Part shown: positions 1 through 12,200 of the stretch, piece after piece | How positions within the stretch are numbered: the first letter of the stretch is position 1 | How the letters are laid out: each line of letters starts with the position of its first letter | Source: Ochromonadaceae sp. CCMP2298 | Taxonomy: Eukaryota; Sar; Synurophyceae; Ochromonadales; Ochromonadaceae | NCBI GenBank assembly: GCA_026770595.1 | Contig: MU634168.1 | Span: 1-14,924, forward strand | Length of the DNA stretch: 14,924 nucleotides | Direction: 5' to 3' | Translations under genes and position numbers: made by a program | Notes under the pieces: generated by a model | Told to the model about the DNA's origin: nothing | Databases searched by the model: none | What the model saw: only the letters and a program-made list of their open reading frames with translations

Positions 1-282
1 TCATCGTGGACAGAGGTCTTCGATCGCGCCGATACGATGAGCTCAGGCAACGTTGAATTCGCCACTGGCACAACTCTGAAAGGAGTTAGTGGGTCAGTGA
101 AGATCTCGTCTGGGGACAGTGGAGTATCGGGTGCTGGTAACATCGACATAGCTGTTGGCGTCAGCGGCTCAGGTGGCGGTGGTGAGTTGAGACTTGCTGC
201 TGGCTCTACTTCTGACGTCGCAGCCAAGGGCGGTGCCGTGTCCATCACCAGCGGGAGTGGTGGCGCCAAGTCTGGCGATATC
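1..282 (+). repeat. Higher-order unit 0, short (B-type), possibly cut by the window edge
   Basis: It opens with an irregular stretch at 1-42 containing Trp and two acidic residues (SSWTEVFDRADT), read here as an S1 element, and runs to the next S1-like element at 283. In between are about five regular coils (NVEFATG, SVKISSG, NIDIAVG, ELRLAAG, AVSITSG). There is no S2 element and no GxGAxGGD coil. The layout resembles the short unit at 4642-4953. The S1 assignment at the very edge is less certain than the others because the preceding coil is not visible. Confidence 0.6.
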
Positions 283-3200
283 ATGTTTGCCACTAGGAAT
301 AATACTCTTATCTCTGGCGATGTGATGATTGCTACCGGTGATAGCGACCTTGCATCTGCTGGATCCATCACGATCGCCCCTGGTTCATCAAAGGCCGTTG
401 GCGGGGCCACCACTATTGCAAGTGGCGCTTCCTCCACCGCCGAGGGTGGATTGCTCTCTCTTGCTAGCGGACAAGGTGCTGTTGGCGGGGACGTGTCCAT
501 ACTCGCAGGGGATGGATCTGTTGATGATGGTGGAATTGTGTCAATTGCTGCGGGTGCTGCTGGCTCTGATGGTGTTGGAGGCTCGGTCAATATTGATGGC
601 GGTGTGACATCAGGATCGACCAGTGATGGTGGGTCTGTCAACGTCCGCGGTGGGGCCTCTTCCTTCACAAGCGGGGGCACGGTGCTACTTGCGGGTGGCG
701 CATCAACCCAAAGTGTTGGCGGCGATCTCGAACTGTCCGGCGGAGAGAGTGCCACGTCCAGTGGCTCTGTGACTCTCGCAACTCCTACCTCCAGCGTGTT
801 GTCAGGAGACGTGAGCATCGAAACGGGAACGTCCCTGACCGGTGCATCTGGCTCCATCGTCATGTCGACGGGCAGCGCAACCCTACCTGGAGATATTTCT
901 GTCAAGTCGGGCGACGGAGCCAACACCGGAGGTGCTGTTGACATAACTGCTGGGTCTGGAGCAGCTGGTGGCTCCGTGTCGATCTCTGCTGGAGTGGCGG
1001 ATGGCCTAGACGGCGGTTCTCTGACCATGATGGGCATCTGGGAGACCACCCTATCCTCTGCCTCGATGGCGGAGACCGACGGGCGCACCACTGTGTCCAT
1101 TTCCTCCGGATCTTCGCGCTCTAGCTCAGGGTCTGTATCTATCAGCACGGGTTCCAGTAGCGACGCTGCTGGTAACATCGTTCTTCAGGCTGGCTTGTCA
1201 TCCTCCGCTGTGGGCGGAGACGTCCTCGTGCAGGCGGGTGACCAGATGGGCTCCTCTGGACAGTCAGGGAACTTAGTTCTCGGTGCAGGCTCCGGTGCCG
1301 TTGGTGGCGACGTTTTCGTGAATAGTGGGGCTGGATCGAATTCTGAGGGTGGCGATATCGTCGTCGCTGCTGGTGCGGGTGCTGGAGCTTCTCCTGGTGG
1401 CTCCATCCTACTCGACGCTGGGGCTTCTGAAGTTGGTGTGGCCGGTGGCGTCACCGTTAGTGGTGGCAGTGGCTCATCCGGTGGTGGTGCAGTCGGTGTC
1501 CGCGGTGGATCGTCGGAGTCCGGGGTTGGCGGATCAGCCCTACTGTCCAGCGGGTCTAGCATGCTAGGATCCAGCGGGAGCGTTGTGGTGACTTCTGCTG
1601 ACGCGGCTGTCTCAGGTGAGGTCCTTATCACCACTGGAACCTCCGTTGCAACTGCAGGCGACCTTCAGGTGCGCGGGGGCCAGTCTGGCAGCGGAGATGG
1701 GGCGACCGTTAGCGTCGAAGGCGGAGCATCCTCGAACGGAAAGGGTGGATCTGTGTCCATTGCAAGTGGCCGCACGGAGGCTGCTGAGGCGGCTAGCGGG
1801 GCCATCAGTCTTGAGACCTCGGCCCACGTGGGTGCGAGTGGCTCGGTACTGTTGACCACAGGAGCTTCCACTAAATCTGGTTCAGGCTCTGTTCTCATCA
1901 GCACAGGCGACAGTGTTGCCGCTGGTGACATTGAACTCCAGGTTGGGGCTGGCCAGCAGCAGAGCGGCTCCGTGTCCATTATTGCGGGCGAGAATATTGC
2001 AGGCGACTCTGACGTCCAGGGCGGTCGCGTTGTCATGCAGAGCGGCGCTGGCCCAGTCGGCGGCGACATGGCCATCCAGAGCGGAGCAGGCCGCCTCGGT
2101 GCCGGCGGTGCCCTGGACGTTCGCGCAGGAGATGCCATGGGTGGAGCTGCTACTGGCGGTGCCCTGACCGTTACAGGCGGGAATTCTGCCACTGGGCTTG
2201 GTGCAGGTGGGAGTGTTGCGGTGTCTGGTGGTATGGGCGCAGAGGGAGGTTCTGTTCTCGTGACGTCATCTGCGAAGGTCGTGGTTGAGGGATCGGGCGC
2301 AAAATTCGGCACTAGCGTCTCTCAGGGCGACAGTGGTGCTGTGGCGGTGAGCACTGGAGCTTCTTCCGCGTCTTCTGGTGCTGTGATCATTCAGACGGGT
2401 GACAGCGAGCAGACGGCGGGTTCCATCAGCCTCGGTGCCGGAGCGTCGGCTCGTGGCCCGGGTGCCGCTGTCAGCATTGCAGCTGGCGATGCCGCGGACG
2501 AAGGGGGTGATATGAGCGTGTCTGCTGGACAGGGCGCCACTGGTGGCAACCTGCTCTTGCAGAGCGGCTCAGGCTCAGAAGGGCCTGGTGGCGATGTATC
2601 TCTTGCTGCCGGAGCCAGCAGCCTGTCTGGAGGTGGAATGATCACCATCGATGGTGGGGCTTCTACCGGTGGGGTCAGCGACGGCGGAGAGGTTTCGATT
2701 AGCGGCGGAGACGGCATGACAGGGAAGTCTGCTGGTGGATCTGTACTTATTGGAGGCGGGTTCTCTGGTGATACCGAGGGCGGATCGGTCGTTCTCTCCA
2801 GTGGATCCAGCATCTCAGGCGCTAGTGGATCACTGTCTCTGTCGTCAGCTCAGTCTTCAAGCTCGGGCATAGTCCGTGTGGGCAGTGGCGTTGCAGTTTC
2901 AGGACAGTCTGGTGCTGTGAGTGTCTCCACTGGTGATGCGACAGGTGCAACTGGCGACTTGTCGCTGTCCACCGGAAGCACCGACGGTACTGCTGGTGCA
3001 ATTGCCATCGCGGCTGGTGCGGGCAGCGTTGGCGCATCTGTCTCTGTGTCTGGTGGTTCCTTGTCCATGACTGGCGCCTCTCAGACCTCTATTCAGACGG
3101 TGGCAGGGGCCCAGGGGTCTTCTGGCGCCCTGAGGCTCTCCACTGGCCCCTCCTCCACATCCAGTGGGGCGGTGGAAGTGGGCAGCGGCAACAGCGTGGA

Positions 3201-6200
3201 TGGAACTGCTGGGTCTCTTTCCCTCCAGGGGGGGACTTCGGACCGCGCAGGCGGCGCCGGCGTGTCAATTCAGGCTGGTGGCAGTAAGTCAGGCCTCGCG
3301 GGCGACTTGGCCCTTAGCGCAGGAGAAGGCCCTATTGGCGGAGACTTGTCCATCAAGAGTGGTCTTGGCTCCGCCGGCGCTGGAGGCTTCGTGTCTATCG
3401 ATGCTGGCACTGGCTCGGGCGATTCAGCTGGAGGATACGTGTCTATTGCAGCAGGCGATGTCAGCAGTGGCTTGGGTGCTGGCGGTGCGGTGAGCATTGT
3501 TGGCGGGACCGCTGGTTCTTCTGAGGGCGGCTCCGTCACTATTGCTGGCGGTCAGTCAGCATCCGCTGCGGGTGGCAGCCTCAATATCTTTGGCGGTTCC
3601 AGTGCTACTGGCCCCACCGGGTCTGTTGAAATCGCAACCAGAGCGGGCGGCCCTTCGACTGGAGCAGTGTCGATCAGCACAGGAAGCTCGACCTCGAGCG
3701 ATGCTGGTGATATCGAGATCATGGGTGGATCTGCACAAGGCACAGGAGGCACAGGAGCCAGTGTCACATTGGAGGCTGGTGCTGGAGCTGTCGGGGGTGC
3801 GGTTTCTATCACTTCCGGTGTGGGAGAAAGCTCTGCAGGCAGCCTCAGTATGCTTTCTGCGGCCGATTTGACCCTAGGCTCGACTGATACCGACGCTTCT
3901 GGTGGAGTGTTCATCGCCTCGGGCTCCTCGTCCCAGAACTCTGGAGCGATCCAGATATCCTCCGGTGTATCCAGTGGAGTTGCGGGCAAGATCCTTGTTG
4001 CGGCGGGTAGCAGTCAGTCTGCGCAGGGGTCCTCTCTGCAGCTGAGGGCTGGCGACACTGCTAATGCGGACTCTGTTGGTGGCGATGTATCGCTCGTCAG
4101 CGGGGTCGGCGCGTCCGGTGGGAGCGTTAACGTGCGCGCTGGTGATGCAGTGGAGGCAATGGGTGGCAGTGTCTCTATCGACGCTGGAACTGGTGTCGGC
4201 TCTTCGGCAGGCGGGTCGGTAAGCATCGAAGGCGGTGAGACCACCGGTTCGAGTGCTGTCGGCAGCAGGGTGTCGATTCTGGGAGGGGCCTCCTCCTCCT
4301 CCGCTCCTGGCGGCGCCGTCCTTTTGCAGGGTGGCACCGCAGCCCAGGGCTTGGGGGGGTCTCTGACCCTCTCGAGTGGCGTGTCTAACGGTGGATCCTC
4401 GGGAGAGGTCGTTATCCAGTCTGCGAATGGTGCCAAGAATGCTGCAACATCGGGGTCTGTGCTCATCCGCACGGGCGATGTCGTCTCCACTGCTGGCGCT
4501 GGTAGCATCCAGGTCAACGCGGGCAGCAATCCGGGAGGACAGGGTGGATCCATCGATCTCGCTGCGGGCACTGGTCGTTCCAACGGCAATGTGACGTTGG
4601 TATCTGGCATTGACACTGCGACAGGCTCTCTCAGCAGCCTGACCCTAAGCTCCAGCGGGGCTTCCCTCACCGCGGGAGAGGGAGTCTTGAGCATCAAGAC
4701 CACCCAGCAAGACGCACTTAAGTCCGGTTCCATCAGGGTCGCCACTGACTCTGCAACTGGCGCTTCTGGTAACGTTTCTCTCTCCACTGGTGACTCCTCT
4801 ACTGACACAGCTGGGAGTGTTTCGATATCTCTGGGCTCTAGCGCTTCCCACCAGGGCGGCTCGGCTTCCATCGATGCCGGTAACGGTGCTGTCGGGGGCT
4901 CCATCAGTCTCTCCGCAGGAGCAGGTCCCGCGGGCGGTGGGGTCGTCAGCATCCTAGGCGACTCTGCCTCCATCGCCACCCGCTCTCAAACCGCTGGTGC
5001 TAGTGGCGACATCTTCCTCTCCTCTGGATCGTCACTGACCAGCTCCACTGGATCCATCAGTATCTCCTCTGGGGATAGCTCGGACTCCTCCAGCGGCAAG
5101 GTCTCGCTTGCTGCCGGTACCTCTACCCGCGCAGGCGCGTCTGCAGAGGTGCGTGCTGGCGACTCGCGCAGCGATCAGGGTGGATCGCTCTTCCTCGATG
5201 CGGGCAGTGGGGCTGCTGGCGGTGATGTCGTCATTGCAAGCGGCGAGGGGTCGTTCGACAAGGGCGGATCGATTGACATCACTGCTGGCTCTGGTGGCGA
5301 GAAGGCTAATGGGGGTGGGGTAGAAATCATGGGCGGAGTTTCCTACGGGACAATCGGTGGTGCGGTGCTCTTGTCTGGTGGTGATGGTTCGGCTGGCGCA
5401 GCTGCAGGCGGGTCCGCAGTTGTGAAGGGAGGCGCCTCGAGAGATGCTTCTGGCGGCTCCCTGGCGCTGTCCGGCGGGTCTAGTCTGACAGGCCCCAGTG
5501 GGTCGGTGACCCTACAGTCTGCTGATTCTCAGAAAGCCTCTGGCGTTGTCATCATCGGCAGTGGGGCATCGTCTGCTGGCTCTGCGGGTGATATTAATGT
5601 TCAGGGTGGCAGTGCGAGCTCTGTTGGAGCAGGAGCGTCTGTCTCCATCAGTGGAGGCGAGGGTGCTGTTGGTGGGTCGGTCTCTCTGTCCACAGGTCTC
5701 ACCTCGTCTGGCCAGGGCGGATTCCTCACCGCTGTCGGTTCCCAGGTGACCATCGGCTCCCAATCCGGAGGTGCTGGTTCTATCACCCTGTCCAGTGGTT
5801 CGTCCAGCACATCCACAACTGGATCTGTTGCCATTGGCAGCGGATCGAGCAGCGCTGGTTCTGCAGGCGACGTCTCCCTTTCTGCCGGGTCCTCCACCGG
5901 CAACGGAGCTACCGTCTCCATCCAAAGCGGCGACTCTTCCAGGAGCACTGGAGTGGGCGGTGCCCTGGAGTTGTCCAGCGGCAATGGTGCGCGGGGCGGG
6001 GATGTGTTTGTGAGAAGCGGCGACGGATCGGTGGATTCTAGCGGCTCAGTTGACATCTCTGCTGGCACTAGCGGTGCTGCGAGCTCGATCGGGGGCAGCG
6101 TCAGCATTGCAGGTGGCGCCTCTTCTGGTGTCATTGGCGGAAGCGTGTCGATCACTGCCGGAGAAGGTTCCTCAGAGGATACCCTAGGCGGCGCGTTGAA

Positions 6201-9200
6201 CATTGAAGCTGGAGCATCCACTGGTTCTACCGGCGGAAAACTGACTCTGTCTGGTGGCTCCTCGAGCACTGACATGTCAGGTGCTCTGGAAGCTAGGACT
6301 TCGGCTGCCGAAGGACAGACGGGATCACTTACCCTGTCTACCGGATATTCTCAGGCCTCTTCTGCTGGCGATATTTCCCTGATTGGTGGCTCTAGCTCTG
6401 CCATGTCTGGTGGTGGAATCTCGATTGCATCTGGTCAGGGCAAAGATGGTGGAGACATCTCCTTGGCTGCAGCTGGAGAGCTAAGCGCCGTTGGAGGCAC
6501 CAAGGCTACTATCGCAACCAGCGCGTCTTCCAACCTTGATGGTTCCAGTGGATCCATTGAGCTCAGCAGCGGTTCGGCGACTGCATCTAGCAGTGGAGCA
6601 GTGTCGATCAGCAGCGGGGCCGGTGCTGCTGCGGGCGATGTCACCATTGCTGCGGGTATTTCAGAATCCGGCAACGGAGCCAGTGTATCCGTCCGCAGCG
6701 GTGACAGCGCACTCGCAGGAGCAGGTGCCCTGAGTCTCGCGAGCGGCAGTGGCGTCCAGGGGGGTGCTATCACCATGCGCAGCGGAGATGGCCGCCAGAG
6801 CAGCGGAGGACAGATTACGATCGCAGCTGGAGGTAGCGTCGAAACTGGCGCTGGTGTTGATATCTCGGCTGGTGCCTCTCAGACAGGCAACGGTGGAAGC
6901 ATGTCTCTGTCGGGCGGTGCCAGTACCTTTGAGAAGTCTGCAGGTGGCCTTGTGTCCATTGCAGGCGGATCCTCCAGTGAAGGGGTGGGAGGTACTGTGG
7001 AGGTGTTGGGCGGGTCTAGTAACGCTCAGAGCGGGGCAGTCAGAGTTATCACTGCTTCGGGCACCCAGAGCGGCCAGATTACTTTGTCGACTGGGACAGC
7101 ATCTATGAACTCGGGGTCGATCGAAGTGTCCACCGGAAACTCCTTGACGGGAGCTGGTGACATCAAGGTGGCCCCTGGGTCCACTGCCTCCTCCACTGAT
7201 GCCGCAGGATCCGTCCTCGTGTCAGCAGGCAATGGTGCTATCGGCGGATCCGTTTCGATCGTTTCCGGTATCTCGACTGCGTCAACAGGTACCACAGGTG
7301 CCGCGGTGGAAGTGATGGGTACAAGAAGTGCCTCTTTCGGAACCGCAGCTGAGGGCGGTGACGTGTCGATCTCCACTGGATCTAGCTCCACCTTATCGGG
7401 CTCTGTGCTAGTTTCATCGGGCGACAGTGCCACGAGCGCTGGTGATGTTGTCCTTACAACGGGCAGGAGTGCCGGAAAGGGTGCTTTGGTGACGATTGCC
7501 GCAGGAGACACTTCATCATCTGAGAAGGGAGGCGACCTGCTGCTGTCCAGCGGCAGTGGCAGCGAGGGTGGCGGAATTGTGCTACAGAGCGGAGCTGGCA
7601 GTGCGATTGCTGGCGGTGCGGTTCAGATCTCTGGGGGTCTGGGCTCCGGTCAGGCAGTGGGAGGTTCCATGTCCGTGGCTGGTGGAGATGCGAGTGCAGG
7701 TGCTGGAGGAAATGTGGACGTGGTCGGAGGGACGTCCTTCCGTGGCACCTCCAGCGGCGGACAGGTTACCATCCGAGGGGGAGATTCTTCCGAAGGTGAG
7801 GCAGGGACTCTCAGCCTCAGCGGCGGATCCAGTGCCGTGGGTGCTAGTGGATCGGTGTCGATTGCTTCAAGGGTTGCGGAGGGGCAGAGTGGATCTGTCC
7901 GCATTAGTTCCGGTGTGGCCATGAATACTGGCAGTGTCGAGATTGCTTCGGGTGCTTCGATGGGGTCGTCTGGTGATGTTGGTATCTCCGCTGGTTCCAG
8001 TGGTTCCAGTGCAGATAACAGCACTGCCGGGTCGATAACGATTTCTGCTGGTTCTGGTGCAAGCGCAGGCTCTGTCTCGATCAGCACAGGTAGATCCGAT
8101 TCGATCTCTGCCCCGGAGATGAGGATCATGAGTGAAGGCTCTGCCACACTCGGAAGCTTCTCTTCCTCTACTGAGAGTGGCTCAATCTCCGTTGCATCCG
8201 GATCGGCAGCAGTGGGCAGCAGCGGCTCAGTGACTCTGCAGTCCGGTGACTCTCTCTCTGGAACTGCCGGGACGGTATCAGTGGCAGCTGGCAGCTCAAT
8301 CACATCAGGCGCTGCTCTTTCGCTGAAGGCGGGTGACACTGTGGGCGCTGATTCCCAGGGCGGGAAGCTGTACCTTAGCGGTGGCCTTGGCGTGTCTGGC
8401 GGGGATGTGTCCATCGCTGGTGGGGAAGGCTCCGCTGGCGGGGGATTGTTCGACGCCAGGGCTGGTTCCACCGCCGATGCCACGGGCAGCTCAATTGCTC
8501 TCAGCAGCAGTGCCTCTATCCAGGGTGGGTCTTCCCTCGGCGCGGAAGGAGGATCGCTAAAGATCCTTGGAGGCTCTAGCGCCGCATCTAGCGGCAGTGT
8601 CGACATTGCATCTGTGGGCTCCACCTTATCCAGCGGCGATGTGAACTTCGCCACTGGGTCGGGTGGCAGATCTGGGTCCATCTCTCTCTCCACAGGTAGT
8701 GCAGAGGCCCAGACTGGAAGCATCACCCTCTCGGTAGGCTCCGGCTCCAGTGACAATGGGGGGGACGTTTCCCTTCTTGCCGGCAGCGGTTCCTCAGGAG
8801 GCTCCATCACGGCTAGTACTGGCGACATGGGATCAATCTCCCTGACCGGCGCTACGTCTGCATTCCTCGGTACTGCTTCCAGCGCCTCCGAGGGGGGGGA
8901 AGTCTCTATCTCTAGTGGTTCATCAGCCGCTTCGAGCGGCAAGGTCGTTGTCAGCAGTGGCAACAGTGAGGAGCAAGCTGGGTCGATCGAGTTGAGAGCG
9001 GGCGTCAGCACCGCTGCCCAGGGCTCGGATGTTCTCATCCAGGCAGGCGACAACGCTCAGACCGATAGCGCAGGCGGCAAGGTCTCCATCGTCAGTGGTT
9101 CTGGTATGGTGGGCGGTGACGTCCTCATTCAGAGCGGCGAGGGGAACGCGGGTGCAGGTGGCTCTATCGCACTTGCTGCTGGACCCGGATCTGGCACAGG

Positions 9201-12200
9201 TGAGGCTGGCTCCGTGCACATCACTGGTGGAAGCACCAGCGGTGGGAAGACAGGCTCTGTGACTGTATCTGGAGGCAGCGATCTTGCAGGCGCCTTGTCT
9301 GGCGGTGACGTGGCTCTGCGCGGAGGGTCTTCCGAGACTGGCGCGGGGGGGGTTCTCGAATTGAGCGGCGGGTCCAGCTCCACTCAGACTGGAGGAGTCA
9401 TCCTCTCCTCTGCCAGTGGCGGCACTTCGGGTAGTATTGCCATATCCTCTGGGGACTCCGACGCCACCTCTGGCGGAGTTAGTATCTCATCGGGCTCCAG
9501 CGGCATTGCCTCAGGGTCTGTTGATCTGACTGCGGGAGACAGCGCGGAAGTCGGCGGCTCTATCGCGCTCACAGCGGGATCAGGCATGACTGGCGGCTCG
9601 ATCTCCTTGTCTGCCGGTGTCGGCACAGAATCCCACGGGTCTGTCGCGGTTGTTGGTTCTGACACTGTTACTATCACCACGACATCGGCTGCTTCCGAGA
9701 CTGGTGATGTAATTATCGCAACAGGATCGACTAATCAGCCCACATCTGGAAGTGTCCGTATCCAGACCGGGGACAGTGCGGAGACACCAGGCAGTGTTTC
9801 CATTGCCGCCGGCAGATCTGATATATCGGATGGAGGCAAGGTCGAGTTAATGAGTGGAGATGCAAAATCTGGTCTGGGCGGCGAGCTTGTACTGAGCGCT
9901 GGACACGGCGCAACTGGTGGCGAAGTCCTTATCTCTGGAGGCTCTGGCTCCTCCGCTGCGGGCGGCTCCATCAATGTCGAGGCTGGATCTGGTGCTGGTT
10001 CGTCCGACGCCGGCTCTGTGAACGTCAAGGCTGGCCTGTCTATAGGCGGCGGTCGCGGAGGTGCGTTGTCTCTACGCGGAGGTGACGTGAGCGAGGGAGC
10101 TGGAGCTGGGGGGGGGCTTACTATCGAGGCAGGGGTTGCCTACACTGGAACAGGGGGCGACCTCCAGTTGAAGGCCGGCTCCAGCGCCAGCGGTTCCAGC
10201 GGTTCTGTCTCCATTTCTTCTGCTGATGTCGAGGCCGTTACGGACGGATTCAGCAGTGGTAGTGTGTCCGTGTCCACTGGAGATGTCCTCTCCGGTGCTG
10301 CAGGCGATATAGCCCTCAAGGCTGGATCGGTGCTAAGCTCACTCGGCACATCTTTCGAGTCTGGTGGCTCAGTCGCAGTTTCTGCTGGGTCTGGTGATGC
10401 AGGTGGCTCGATTTCTCTCTCCTCTGGACTGTCAGAATCTTCTGGTGGCACAGTGAGCATCGCGGGAGGCTCTGCTGTTACAGTTGAGTCCTTCGCGTCC
10501 ACCACTTCGTCCGGAAGAGTTACCATGCAGACCGGTAGTGGAGTCGGCTCGTCTGGCGACATAGCCATCGGCAGTGGTAGCTCGCAAGAAACAGCAGGCA
10601 CTATTTCTGTTGTTGGCGGCAGGAGCTCCAGCGCGGGGGCGAATGTTCGCGTGGAATCTGGAAGTTCTGAGAGTACCGGAGGGACGCTGACGCTAGCCAG
10701 TGGCTCAGGTGCAACTGGTGGGGACGTCGTGCTCGTCAGCGGAGCTGGCTCCCGCGACAGCGGGGGCAATATTTTGATCGAAGCGGGCGACGGTGAGGGT
10801 GCTGCTTTGGGCGGCACTGTGACACTGGGCGCTGGTGACTCGATCAGTGCAGGCGACGGGGGCGCACTCGTGTTGGATGGAGGTGATGCTCTTGCAGGGG
10901 ACGGCGCAGGTGGTATCGTGCGTATCCGGGGCGGCAGCTCCATGCAGGGCGAGGGCGGCTCCGTACTCCTTTCTTCTGGCTCAAGCCAGCTGGGATCTAC
11001 CGGGTCAGTCAGCATTGCCTCGCTCAATGTGGCTACCAACGAGGCCCTTGAATCCGGCATGGTGACACTCTCCACTGGCGACGTCCTACAGGGATCTGCT
11101 GGGGATATTCAGGTCAAGGCGGGTGTGGCCAGCGCAGGCGTGGGTGGGTCTGTCGTTGTAGCTGCAGGAGACGGCGCGGAGGGCGGTTCTGTGACCATCA
11201 CTACCGGCCAATCCTCTACAGGCGGCGGTGTCTTGTCCCTCACGGGCAATGCTGTGAAGGTCTCCTCGGCGCAGTCGGGCGAGATCGCTATTGCCAGTGG
11301 TTTTGCCACGATGGGGGAGAGCGGCGCGATAGTTATCGGCAGTGGTGACAGTGACAGTTCTGCGGGTGCAGTGTCTGTAGAGGCAGGTATGAGTGCGGCC
11401 GTCAGCAAGGGCTCAGCTGTAGAGATCAAGGCTGGCGACCTCAGCTCCTCCCCTGCGCTGGAGGGCATTCCATCAGGCGGGAACCTTCTCCTGTCTGGAG
11501 GCACTGCTGCCGCCGGTGGTGATATTATGCTCAAGAGCGGCGATGGACAATCCAACTACGGTGGAGCGTTGATCGTAGAGGCGGGTCAGGGCTCTGGCGG
11601 TGAGGGGGGAGAGGTAGCCATCATGGGAGGAGTGTCCACTGGAGGCATTGCTGCCGGTGGAGCCGTGAGTGTTAATGGTGGTGAGAGCTCGACCGGCATT
11701 GCGCCGGGGGGGTCGATCAGCCTCGCCGGCGGGCTCTCCACAGGCGGTCTGGGCGGCAACTCTCTGCTGACCAGCGGGTCCAGTCTGCACGGTTCTACGG
11801 GATCCGTTACGGTCCAGAGTGCAGATGACGCCTCACTTGCGCCCACGTCTAGCTCCGGATCGTTGCTTCTTGCTACAGGCACGTCACCCTTCGGCAGCAC
11901 TGGGTCCATCGCTGTCTCCACCGGTGATGCGTCTTCTGGCACAGCGGGGTCAATCGAGATAGCTAGTGGTGCTTCAGGTGTTGACTCTGGTGTTACTGGA
12001 GGCTCTCTGTCGCTCGCTGCTGGGTCTGGGTTCAACGGAGGTACTCTGGATCTCCACTCGGGTCTGAGCGGTGGCGGCCGTGGTGGCTCTACCTCAGTGA
12101 GCAGCGCAGCTGACCTCAGCTTGCTCACGCGGCCTTCTAACCTGCTCCCCAGTGGAGCTGCGACCATCAGCACGGGCAGTTCGGACCAGGCGTCTGGCTC

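Noticed and set aside
37-39. First in-frame ATG as a possible gene start
   Set aside because: The frame is open upstream to base 1 with compatible residues, and the sequence after it is mid-repeat with no signal peptide or leader.
329-607. Short + strand frames in other registers (also 3497-3871, 7496-7924 and others)
   Set aside because: They overlap the long frame out of register, show no recognisable domain and are expected from GC-rich, stop-poor sequence.
4014-4979. Minus-strand open frame of 321 codons
   Set aside because: Same register and explanation; it ends at an AGT-CAG junction of the sense frame. Its Pro-rich repeats are the antisense of Gly-rich coils.
7650-9053. Minus-strand open frame of 467 codons, Pro/Ser/Thr-rich
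   Set aside because: It is a mirror of the + strand gene. In this antisense register a stop needs a + strand codon ending in C or T followed by a Tyr codon, or one ending in T followed by a His or Gln codon; these residues are rare in the protein, so the frame stays open by chance. Its end at 7650 is exactly a GGT-CAG junction of the sense frame.
10140-11075. Minus-strand open frame of 311 codons
   Set aside because: Antisense by-product in the same register, with no independent motif or start signal.
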